Positions 1 through 6,390 of a stretch of 10,334 nt of DNA are shown here, in pieces (position 1 is the stretch's first letter; each line of letters starts with the position of its first letter). The position numbers were made by a program, and so were the translations under genes. This stretch comes from Chloracidobacterium sp. UBA6041. GTDB lineage: Bacteria > Acidobacteriota > Blastocatellia > Pyrinomonadales > Pyrinomonadaceae. The notes beneath the pieces are model-generated. The model saw nothing but the letters and a program-made list of their open reading frames with translations. It had not been told where the DNA came from and made no database searches. The stretch is from contig DIYZ01000070.1 in assembly GCA_002427845.1 (NCBI GenBank), forward strand, positions 1,734 to 12,067, in the 5' to 3' direction.

Positions 1-124
1 TATGGCTATTTAGACCATTTCAGTAAACATTTGCTGTGACTGGAACCAAAGCTCCGCGCACGGGTTTCGTATAAAGACGAAGTAGTTAACAAAACGTTCC
101 CGAATCTTTATCAGACATCCGCCA
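1..124. other. Non-coding left edge
   Basis: This stretch lies downstream of the large DUF4097 gene. I see no open frame worth calling and no clear Rho-independent terminator. There is a small 5-bp stem (TTCGT/ACGAA around 66-82), but no T-run follows it on either strand. Confidence 0.5.
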
Positions 125-2008
125 TCAGCGGGCTTTCAGTACAATGCTTCCCTCGCCCGTGCCGAGCACAAAAACGTTGCCGCCCCGGCCAACCTTCCAT
201 CGCTTTGCACGTTTTGAAGGAGCAACGTCTTCAGAAATCGTCAGACCTTCATTATTGAGTTCTTCTGTATTTGTCTCGATGGTGAAATTGGAATCCTGCG
301 GCACTGACAACGAAATGGATCCGTCGCCTGTGCGCGCATTCAAACCGGTGAACTTTCCATCCAGCGTGATCGAGCCGTCGCCGCTGCGGGCGTCGGCCTG
401 GCCATCAAAGTTTGCGACGTGAATATCGCCGTCGCCCGTATTCGCCTGGAGTTGGCCCCGGCTGTCCGCTACTTCGATACTGCCGTCTCCTGTTCGCAGC
501 GTCAGCTCACCGGCCACGCCCTGGAGACTCAACCGTCCATCGTCGGATGAGAGGTGCACATTCGCATTTCGTGGCACGAAGACATCGAAATCAACAGACC
601 CTTCCTGCCCGTCCGATTTGGCAATTACAGAAATTGACGACCCCTGCTGTTCAGTCTCAATCCGGATTGCTTTAACTTGCTGCTCTTCGTTGCCGTGTTT
701 CACCGCCGTATACATGACCTCGGATTTGTCCCAACCATGCACGCTTATCTCGCCGTCGTAAGTGACAAGATTTACATTGGCTGTTCCGGAAACGGGAAAG
801 CTCTTCGATTCGCGATCAGTAAACCGGCCTTCGGTGTGAACCCTATTCGTGCCGCGGCCCCGGTTGCGCATCTGTTCCCGGATCTGCCGCCGCGTTTCGC
901 GCTGCACTTCGCGCTGTGCCTGTTGAATCTCGCGCTGTGACTCTCGCAGAGCGCGTTGCACTTCGCGTCGAGCCTCCGGCTCAACTTCGCGTCTCACCTT
1001 TTCAGCCAGCTCGCGCGCCTGTTCTTTAATGCTTTCAATATCGCCAGCCGAATAAACTTTGTTCTTGTCCTTGTTTTTATCTTTATCTTTCTGAGACAGC
1101 AGATTAGTCGCCGCGCTCAATGGCCGTCCGTCCTGCGCGCGTTTGATCGTGATTCCGCCGCTCACGTTTGCAAGCTTGATTCGCGCGCCGCCAGAGCCCA
1201 GTTGGCCATACAACGAATGGCCCACGTAATCGCCGTCCTCAACGCTTAGCCCGAAGTCGTTTACGATTGCGCCGCTGATTGTCTCGGCTTTAACTACTGC
1301 ATTCGCGTCAGATGGAATTACGACCACCACTGTTCCATTAACTGAACCCAGCGACAGGGCTCTTGCCTCGGCGAGCTGCGCAAATGTTGCCTCCAGGTTT
1401 CCGTTAACAGTGTTGAGTTTTGCTTCGCCCATCAAGCCGTGAGCAACGACGCGGCCATTGACTGACGATCCCTTTACGTCACCTTCGACGCCATCAATGT
1501 CGAGCGATCCGTTGATTAGATCTACCGACTCCAGCCGCGCTTTGCGGGGAACGACGATTGAATACTCGACAACCGCCGGGTTGTCGTACCGACCTCTATC
1601 CTCATTGGTGAACGTAAGATCGCGATCGGGGTATTCGGTCCTGATTCTGATCGAGTCGGAAGTAGCGCTGACCTCGATCTTAGCTTCGTTCAGTCGCTCT
1701 TGTTTGGACGCCCGCTTAATAGCGTTAACCTGCACTTCGTTTCGATCGGAAACGGTTATACGGACAGGACCGTTAAGGTTTTCCAAACTTACACGGCCAT
1801 CGGCCGCCAGGGGATAAGTCTGGTGAAACTCTTCGCGGACTTCATTGCCTCTTTGGTCGATATAATCCGGCCCTACGACTTGTTTGTTCTGCAGTTCATC
1901 GAGGCCTACAACATCCAGTGCGAAACCTCTCGCCGCGCTGCGGCCGCCTCCCGCAGTAACCAGCGCTACAACCAGAACCGTTAAAGTGATTAGGGTTTTA
2001 CTCGACAT
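125..2008 (-). CDS. Exported two-domain DUF4097 beta-solenoid protein with coiled-coil linker
   Basis: This is a putative secreted or periplasmic DUF4097 family protein (Pfam description: putative adhesin); its biochemical role is unknown. I chose the ATG at 2008 (627 aa) because AGAGAG lies 9 nt upstream. An in-frame GTG at 2029 would add seven residues. Residues 2-22 form a signal peptide (SKTLITLTVLVVALV). The first beta domain (about 60-290) has NG turns at 166, 184 and 202, spaced 18 residues, then one at 224. A Lys/Asp stretch (about 307-317) leads into an R/E/Q-rich helical region (about 324-386, units like REVQRE). The second DUF4097 domain (about 395-627) has S/T-x-DG turns at 488, 506, 524, 542 and 560, exactly 18 residues apart, and a last TGEGS near the C-terminus. 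The motif VHGWDKSEV is nearly shared with the paralogue at 2367-3488 (VHGWDRNEV). Its own promoter candidate lies at 2314-2341, so it may be co-regulated with, rather than co-transcribed with, the sigma operon. Family assignment is firm; function is not. Confidence 0.85.
   Translation of the reverse strand: MSSKTLITLTVLVVALVTAGGGRSAARGFALDVVGLDELQNKQVVGPDYIDQRGNEVREEFHQTYPLAADGRVSLENLNGPVRITVSDRNEVQVNAIKRASKQERLNEAKIEVSATSDSIRIRTEYPDRDLTFTNEDRGRYDNPAVVEYSIVVPRKARLESVDLINGSLDIDGVEGDVKGSSVNGRVVAHGLMGEAKLNTVNGNLEATFAQLAEARALSLGSVNGTVVVVIPSDANAVVKAETISGAIVNDFGLSVEDGDYVGHSLYGQLGSGGARIKLANVSGGITIKRAQDGRPLSAATNLLSQKDKDKNKDKNKVYSAGDIESIKEQARELAEKVRREVEPEARREVQRALRESQREIQQAQREVQRETRRQIREQMRNRGRGTNRVHTEGRFTDRESKSFPVSGTANVNLVTYDGEISVHGWDKSEVMYTAVKHGNEEQQVKAIRIETEQQGSSISVIAKSDGQEGSVDFDVFVPRNANVHLSSDDGRLSLQGVAGELTLRTGDGSIEVADSRGQLQANTGDGDIHVANFDGQADARSGDGSITLDGKFTGLNARTGDGSISLSVPQDSNFTIETNTEELNNEGLTISEDVAPSKRAKRWKVGRGGNVFVLGTGEGSIVLKAR
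278..547 (-). repeat. Period-18 solenoid repeat (protein-level) in the C-terminal DUF4097 domain
   Basis: Five consecutive 18-residue rungs each carry a turn motif: SDDG, TGDG, TGDG, SGDG, TGDG, followed by a short beta strand such as SIEV, DIHV, SITL or SISL. The spacing is exact at 18 residues (54 bp) with no insertion. This fits a regular right-handed beta-helix-like fold and is the clearest internal repeat in the window. Confidence 0.75.
851..1039 (-). repeat. R/E/Q-rich helical linker, low-complexity
   Basis: About 63 residues between the two beta domains consist mostly of Arg, Glu and Gln in short recurring units (REVQRA, REIQQA, REVQRE). No proline occurs after the single VEPEA, and DNA-level echoes of cacttcgcg are visible around 905, 958 and 985. 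It probably forms a long charged helix or coiled coil that separates or dimerises the solenoid halves. This is inferred from composition only. Confidence 0.6.
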
Positions 2009-2313
2009 TTGCTTTTTCTCTCTTTGCACAAATCAATCCAATCTGACGAATTAGCCGGCTCGACGAAGATTAATACTTCCGTTGTCCTGCGAGTCTTTTG
2101 GGAAAGGAGATGTTCATCTGTTTCCTCTCGCATTTCCTCCGGGCCAGGAAATGGCGGCTTTCGAAGCCTGTCGGCCGCTTCTCCCGGCCCGGTTGCGTTG
2201 CTCTAGTATCAGAACACCGTCTGCAAAATGTTTGTGGCAGAAAATTTGGCGTTTGAGGATTAGATTTGGATCGGTGATCGCGACCGGTGCTTTTACAGAA
2301 CCGGGAGCGCCGT

Positions 2314-2341
2314 TTCATATATAAAGTAGCGGCCGGGTCAA
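2314..2341 (-). promoter_or_regulatory. Candidate sigma-70 promoter for the large DUF4097 gene
   Basis: On the minus strand, TTGACC (2341-2336, 5/6 to consensus) is followed after 16 bp by TATGAA (2319-2314, 4/6), within an AT-rich TTTATATATG stretch. It would give a long leader of about 300 nt. An in-gap promoter would explain the unusually wide spacing from the preceding gene. Found by eye; not proven. Confidence 0.35.
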
Positions 2342-2343
2342 CC

Positions 2344-2356
2344 ACACCAATGGTGT
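2344..2356. promoter_or_regulatory. Small inverted repeat ACACCA-N-TGGTGT
   Basis: Six-base arms with a one-base centre lie three bases upstream of the -35 candidate (minus strand) and about 11 bp after the stop codon of the 373-aa gene. It could be an operator half-site pair. The loop is too small for a transcript hairpin, so a terminator is unlikely. Confidence 0.3.
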
Positions 2357-2366
2357 TCACGCGTCG

Positions 2367-3488
2367 TTAATTTTTTTGCAGACGGAGAGAGCCGCTGAAG
2401 GACACCACGTTGATCATTGCGTCGCCCGTACTGTGAATCGCGGTTACGCGACGTGAGGTGTAGATGGCCTTGAAGACGAGTGCACTGTCTTTAACTATCG
2501 TCACGTCTGGTTCCACGGTTATCACTACCGACGCGCTCTGATGTGTGGGCGCCGCAGGTCGAGTAGGCCCTGTTTCTGTTTTTGGCAAGGCTACTGGCGG
2601 TGGTAAAGGCTTGGCGGGCGCAATTGCAGTTGTTGCTTCCGTCTTGGGGGTTAAGGGGAAGTCGCTGGTGATCTCTGCCTCTTTGGACAACCGCGCATTG
2701 AGTTGGAACGACGCATCGGATGGCAAAGAAAGTGTTACGTCACCTCTGGTCGTGTTGAAGGTGTACTGACCGGCGCGCGCCAATGGACCGGCCAGGTGCA
2801 CGTTGCCGTTTACGGTCCTGACGTTTACCAGCGAATGGGCTACGGCATCAAGTTTGATTTCGCCGCTAATGGTTGAAGCTTCGAAAGAGTCGGCCGCGTC
2901 ATTCGCACTGAGTCCCGAGGCTGTCACGCTGCCGCCAACGGATTTAAGGGAAACTCGGCCAGTGGAATCTTTCACCGCAATGTCGCTGCTGAAACCAGCA
3001 GCCTCCACGGATCGCGAAGCCTTCTCAACCTCTATGTCGCCGCTTTGCGACCGCGCATAGACTGCGGCCACCTCGAAAACGTTGATCGCGCCGTCACCGG
3101 TTTGCACGTAAACCGACGCACCGCGCGGTATCATTAACTCCACATCACCAAAAGCCTGACAGTCGTCCTCGCCACGGCGATCCTCTCCTTTGTCCTCCAG
3201 CAACACGGTCAGCTTCCTGGCCGGACCAGACTGGTTTGGACCATCGACTCGTTTCAACTCGATTTGATTGACGTGGCTCGATCGCGCGAGCACCTCGTTG
3301 CGGTCCCAACCATGAACCGTAACGCTGCCGGACATCAGGCAGAGGGAAACTGTTACAGCCGAATCTGCCGCAACCGTACGCTCAATTTGCTGCCCAGGCA
3401 TCTTGTCCTTACGGTCGGGCACACGAGCAATGACTCCCGCCGGCTGAAGCAGCAACAGAAAAATGGTAAGAGTAATTTTTGACTTCAT
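2367..3488 (-). CDS. Exported DUF4097-like beta-repeat protein
   Basis: A 373-aa protein of the same DUF4097/putative-adhesin type as the larger gene downstream. Residues 1-21 are a clear signal peptide (Lys-Ser-Lys, then ITLTIFLLLL, ending VIA). An early strand pair contains VHGWDRNEV (58-66). The central region (about 115-260) carries turn-strand units QTGDGAINV, QSGDIEV, TISGEIKL, TVNGNVHL and TTRGDVTL, typical of these solenoids. A Pro/Ala/Thr-rich linker follows (about 280-315), then a separate C-terminal beta segment ending SFSGSLRLQKN. It starts 21 bp after the anti-sigma stop, so it is almost certainly in the sigma operon. The start site has only a weak AGG upstream. It probably acts outside the inner membrane as a target or partner of the sigma regulon; its function is unknown. 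Confidence 0.8.
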   Translation of the reverse strand: MKSKITLTIFLLLLQPAGVIARVPDRKDKMPGQQIERTVAADSAVTVSLCLMSGSVTVHGWDRNEVLARSSHVNQIELKRVDGPNQSGPARKLTVLLEDKGEDRRGEDDCQAFGDVELMIPRGASVYVQTGDGAINVFEVAAVYARSQSGDIEVEKASRSVEAAGFSSDIAVKDSTGRVSLKSVGGSVTASGLSANDAADSFEASTISGEIKLDAVAHSLVNVRTVNGNVHLAGPLARAGQYTFNTTRGDVTLSLPSDASFQLNARLSKEAEITSDFPLTPKTEATTAIAPAKPLPPPVALPKTETGPTRPAAPTHQSASVVITVEPDVTIVKDSALVFKAIYTSRRVTAIHSTGDAMINVVSFSGSLRLQKN

Positions 3489-3509
3489 ATTGCGAGGGAC
3501 CTAAACCTT

Positions 3510-4412
3510 TCAGTGTTGTCTGTCATACACGCGGGCGTCAGCCACCGTGTTAAGCAAGTCTACTTTACTTTGATAAGCTGAGAACATGAATTGCGCGGCA
3601 TCGGGATCGTTTGGATTACTCTTCGCCGCCGTCCGGGCCGCTGCCAGCGCGCGGTCGACAAATGCGAGGTTTCTCTCGTATTCAGCCTGAAGCGCGGGCT
3701 TCATTTGGCCCTTATCCAACTTGATCGTCGAATCCAAATCAGCAATCGTTTGCAGATACGTGCGCTCACCCGGCAGCAGCCTTACGTGATTGGCAACCGT
3801 GGCACTGGTGCCCGATGGCAACCGGGTTGCGACGTTTCGTGAGCGAGATGAAGTTGAACCTGTACCACGGGCCATCTTCTGCACCGGAGCTTTAACCGGC
3901 GCCGGCGGAACCACGGCTGCAGTTGAGTCGCTTCCCGGGCCAGGAGCTCTCCTTTCTGTTCCTTTGTCGACTAGCGCCACGTCGTTGCCGCCTAAGGTGA
4001 TCGGCGTATTGCGTCTTTGAACTACAGCGAAGATCACCGCGAAAGTAAGAACTGCCAGCAAACCTGCATAACCAAATGCTCGTTGGGGAGTAAAGTCAAA
4101 AAGAGAACCGAGCCAACCGCGAAGCCCCACCGCTACAGATGTTTCAACAGCGCCTGAACTAACCTGCCTAAACTGACCAGCGCCGGCAATCGCGGCATCA
4201 ATGCGATGGCGCAGACGTTTACCAGGCACACTCGCTTCGAACTCTGGCGACAATGCGGCGGCGACCAGCTTGTTTTCCTGTTCCAACTCGCGCACAACCA
4301 CACTGCACGTCAAGCACGAAGCCAAGTGGGCTGAAACACTTTGCAGATTGCCGCCGGCAAGCTCTCCATCAAGATAGCTTTGCAGAATTTCTTCGCCAAC
4401 ACACTCGCTCAT
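3510..4412 (-). CDS. Membrane-anchored zinc-finger anti-sigma factor
   Basis: A 300-aa protein expected to hold the adjacent ECF sigma factor inactive at the membrane. The N-terminal ZAS-type finger shows His29-x3-Cys33-x2-Cys36 (HLASCLTC) with an upstream Cys4, preceded by the LQSYLDGEL helix common to these proteins. One transmembrane helix spans about 112-132 (FGYAGLLAVLTFAVIFAVV). The outside part has an Ala/Pro/Ser/Thr-rich linker (about 150-205) and a predicted helical C-terminal domain (about 213-295) that I cannot name. The ATG overlaps the sigma stop as ATGA, and GGAGGT (4423-4418) sits 5 nt upstream, giving translational coupling. The family and partner are well supported; the signal it senses cannot be read from sequence. 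Confidence 0.88.
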   Translation of the reverse strand: MSECVGEEILQSYLDGELAGGNLQSVSAHLASCLTCSVVVRELEQENKLVAAALSPEFEASVPGKRLRHRIDAAIAGAGQFRQVSSGAVETSVAVGLRGWLGSLFDFTPQRAFGYAGLLAVLTFAVIFAVVQRRNTPITLGGNDVALVDKGTERRAPGPGSDSTAAVVPPAPVKAPVQKMARGTGSTSSRSRNVATRLPSGTSATVANHVRLLPGERTYLQTIADLDSTIKLDKGQMKPALQAEYERNLAFVDRALAAARTAAKSNPNDPDAAQFMFSAYQSKVDLLNTVADARVYDRQH

Positions 4413-4981
4413 CTTCTACCTCCGATCTTCCCGTACACTCTGGCAAACTCTTTTCGCCCGCGCGCAATTAAACTGCCGACGTTTGTCTCCTTTACAGATA
4501 ACGTGCTGGCAATCTCGCGGTATGAGAGCCCCTGCTGTTTCAACAATAGGCAACTGCGCATCGGTTCCTTGATCTTATCCAGCGTGCGTCGGGCCTCCTC
4601 AATCTCCATTCGTCGTTTGTAATTCTCTTCAGTGGATGTCGCAAACCAGCCATCGGCCCTGGCGCTTCTGTGGTATTCGTTGTCACGAACCATTGATCGC
4701 GTCTGCCCGCGCAACGCGTTTCGCGCCACATTCAGAGTGACGCGCAAAAGCCAGGCGCGCAACAATTCCTCCCCCGGCGTCGAATCGAGATTGCGATAGA
4801 GCCTGAGAAACACCTCCTGCGTCACATCCTCAGCCAACGCGGCATCGCGCACCACCGCGCAAGCGGTCCTAAAAACCGCACGGTGATGAAGGGTAAACGC
4901 CTCGTCGAAGCTGAGCGAAGTCGCTGTAGTAGCGATATCGTAGGACAGGGAGTCTGTCAGGGCTCTGGCTTGTCCGCTCAT
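4409..4981 (-). CDS. RNA polymerase ECF-type sigma-70 factor
   Basis: A 190-aa protein with sigma region 2 at about 25-93 (FRTACAVVRDAALAEDVTQE, then VFLRLYRNL and AWLLRVTLNVARN) and region 4 at about 125-185 (LLLKQQGLSYREIASTL, then SVKETNVGSLIARGRKEFAR, the helix-turn-helix for the -35 element). There is no region 1.1 or 3, which is normal for ECF factors. It redirects RNA polymerase to its own regulon and heads the operon with its anti-sigma factor and a DUF4097 protein. The ATG at 4981 is preceded by a weak GGTAAGAA. An 18-bp palindrome and a sigma-70 promoter candidate lie upstream. I see no recognisable ECF GGAAC -35 element in front of it, so autoregulation is not evident. Confidence 0.93.
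   Translation of the reverse strand: MSGQARALTDSLSYDIATTATSLSFDEAFTLHHRAVFRTACAVVRDAALAEDVTQEVFLRLYRNLDSTPGEELLRAWLLRVTLNVARNALRGQTRSMVRDNEYHRSARADGWFATSTEENYKRRMEIEEARRTLDKIKEPMRSCLLLKQQGLSYREIASTLSVKETNVGSLIARGRKEFARVYGKIGGRR
4418..4423 (-). promoter_or_regulatory. Strong Shine-Dalgarno for the anti-sigma gene
   Basis: GGAGGT inside the last codons of the sigma gene, 5 nt before the ATG at 4412. Together with the 4-bp ATGA overlap it fixes the anti-sigma start and suggests coupled, roughly stoichiometric translation. Confidence 0.75.
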
Positions 4982-5036
4982 TTCTTACCGTTCTCAGGAA
5001 ACAAACACCGCAACCTTCTGATTTGTGACAATTTTA

Positions 5037-5054
5037 TAGCGAGCCGGCTCGCTA
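5037..5054. promoter_or_regulatory. Perfect 18-bp palindrome, candidate operator
   Basis: TAGCGAGCCGGCTCGCTA is exactly self-complementary. It lies between the divergent sigma operon and hemE, about 56 bp upstream of the sigma ATG and just downstream of a promoter candidate (5072-5101). It has no loop and no T-run on either side, so it resembles a homodimer binding site more than a terminator. On the minus strand it is followed directly by ATAAAATTG, a possible second -10. Confidence 0.5.
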
Positions 5055-5071
5055 CCGATTTTCTACCGTTT

Positions 5072-5101
5072 ATTGTAGTCTGAATCTTGATTGGCTCCCA
5101 A
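5072..5101 (-). promoter_or_regulatory. Candidate sigma-70 promoter of the sigma/anti-sigma operon
   Basis: On the minus strand TTGGGA (5101-5096, 4/6) is followed after 18 bp by TACAAT (5077-5072, 5/6). Transcription would begin near 5065, leaving a leader of about 84 nt that includes the 18-bp palindrome. Found by eye; moderate support. Confidence 0.4.
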
Positions 5102-5205
5102 AACCAGCGGCACGAATCCAACGAAACAGTAAAGATCCGGCTTACGTTGAACGCGGCAGACTACGTGAAAGTTCAAAAATCTCTGCTACCAGGAAACAAA
5201 CAATC

Positions 5206-6261
5206 TTGACCGCCACGAGTCCCACTGACGCTTTACACGATAGTCCTTTCATGCGCGCTTGCCGTCGCGAGCCGGTCCCGTTTACGCCAATTTGGTTGAT
5301 GCGTCAGGCGGGACGTTACATGCCGGAATATCGCGACGTGAGGTCGCGCCTGAGCTTTCTTGAACTGTGCAAGACACCGTCATTGGCTGCCGAAGTAACC
5401 GTAACGGCGGCGGAGCGACTGGGTGTTGATGCGGCAATTATCTTTGCTGATATCCTCTTAATCATCGAACCAATGGGACTCGAGCTTGAGTTTGGTACAG
5501 GTGAGGGACCGGTAATTCACAATCCCGTGCGTTCTGCTGCGGACGTCGAACGACTACGAGAAATCGAAGATGTTGCGGCACTCGATTTTGTGTTTGAGGC
5601 CATTAGGCAAACTCGCCAGGCGCTCCGTAGTGATCTTCCGCTTATCGGTTTTGCCGGCGCGCCATTCACGCTTGCCTCCTACATTGTCGAAGGTGGCTCA
5701 GCGAAAAATTACGTTCATGCGAAGTCCCTGATGTACAACGATAGCGGCGCGTGGCATGCGATGATGTCGTTGATCGCTCGCGGACTGATTAAATATCTCA
5801 ATGCACAGATTGAGGCGGGTGCTCAGGCCGTGCAGTTGTTTGATTCGTGGGTCGGCGCCCTCAGTCCTGATGATTATCGGCAGTATGTGCTGCCGCACAC
5901 GCGCAACGTTATCGAGGGCGTTAAAGCGGGAACACCGGTCATACATTTTGGCACCGGCACATCAGCGCTACTCGAGTTGCAGCGCGAAGCTGGCGGCGAT
6001 GTTATTGGACTTGACTGGCGCGTGCGCCTGGATGAAGGGTGGCAAAGGATCGGACATGATGTGGCGGTTATGGGCAATCTTGATCCGGTAACGCTTTTTG
6101 CAAAGCAGGCTCACCTGCGGGACCAGGCAAAGAAGATTCTCGATGAAGCCGGCGGCCATCCCGGACACATCTTCAACCTTGGCCACGGCATTCTGCCCGA
6201 GACGCCGGTCGAGAATGTAATTGCACTGGTTGAAACGGTCCACGAACTAAGTCAGAGATGA
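5206..6261 (+). CDS. hemE: Uroporphyrinogen III decarboxylase
   Basis: Cytoplasmic enzyme that removes four acetate carboxyls from uroporphyrinogen III to give coproporphyrinogen III. At 351 aa it has the usual length. Signature 1 is WLMRQAGRYMPEYR (30-43) with the substrate-binding arginines 33 and 37. FADIL (80-84) holds the catalytic Asp82. Signature 2 is GFAGAPFTLASY (148-159) with Tyr159. DSW (213-215) and NLGHGIL (324-330, His327) complete the active site. The start codon is TTG at 5206: AGGA lies 11 nt upstream, and this start gives the normal N-terminal length. The next start, ATG at 5251, has no ribosome-binding site and would cut away the first helix. It heads the hemE-hemH-hemG cluster and is divergent from the sigma operon. 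I found no convincing promoter by eye. Confidence 0.97.
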   Translation: MTATSPTDALHDSPFMRACRREPVPFTPIWLMRQAGRYMPEYRDVRSRLSFLELCKTPSLAAEVTVTAAERLGVDAAIIFADILLIIEPMGLELEFGTGEGPVIHNPVRSAADVERLREIEDVAALDFVFEAIRQTRQALRSDLPLIGFAGAPFTLASYIVEGGSAKNYVHAKSLMYNDSGAWHAMMSLIARGLIKYLNAQIEAGAQAVQLFDSWVGALSPDDYRQYVLPHTRNVIEGVKAGTPVIHFGTGTSALLELQREAGGDVIGLDWRVRLDEGWQRIGHDVAVMGNLDPVTLFAKQAHLRDQAKKILDEAGGHPGHIFNLGHGILPETPVENVIALVETVHELSQR

Positions 6262-6278
6262 GGTACGAATACACTAAC

Positions 6279-6359
6279 CGCAAAAGTCGTCAGGCAATCC
6301 GCGGAGTCCGCAGGCCTACTTCTTTGCGTTCCCTGGTGAACGACTTTGCGCACTTTGCG
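6279..6359. repeat. CTTTGCG intergenic repeat with inverted arm
   Basis: The 129-bp hemE-hemH gap contains three CTTTGCG heptamers on the plus strand (6322-6328, 6344-6350, 6353-6359) and an inverted near-copy CGCAAAAG (6279-6286). CGCAAAAGTCGT (6279-6290) and ACGACTTTGCG (6340-6350) form long arms that differ by one base. An inner GCGGA-G-TCCGC dyad sits at 6301-6311. This resembles the short CGCAAAG-type palindromic repeats I associate with acidobacterial and related genomes. It may fold in the hemE-hemH message. It has no T-run for termination. Confidence 0.5.
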
Positions 6360-6390
6360 TTTAAGCCATCCTTCACCGATCATTTGAACC

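Larger units (their letters stand above)
2009..2366. other. 358-bp intergenic gap upstream of the large DUF4097 gene
   Basis: No convincing gene is present. The only long open frame (minus, GTG at 2360 to 2070) has a scrambled, Arg/Cys/Ser-rich translation with no recognisable motif, and I regard it as non-coding. The gap holds a small dyad (2344-2356), a promoter candidate (2314-2341), and the 10-mer CGAGCCGGCT (2053-2062, minus) that also occurs in the palindrome before the sigma gene. Confidence 0.55.

Noticed and set aside
2070..2360. Minus-strand 96-codon open frame in the gap between the DUF4097 genes
   Set aside because: GTG start, Arg/Cys-rich scrambled translation without motif; it covers the promoter region and looks like chance.
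5147..5176. Inverted repeat TTGAAC-N18-GTTCAA upstream of hemE
   Set aside because: Six-base arms at this spacing arise easily by chance, and no matching -10 follows TTGAAC.
4982..5205. ECF-type autoregulatory promoter (GGAAC -35) before the sigma gene
   Set aside because: No GGAAC-like element at suitable spacing on the minus strand; a sigma-70-like candidate fits better.
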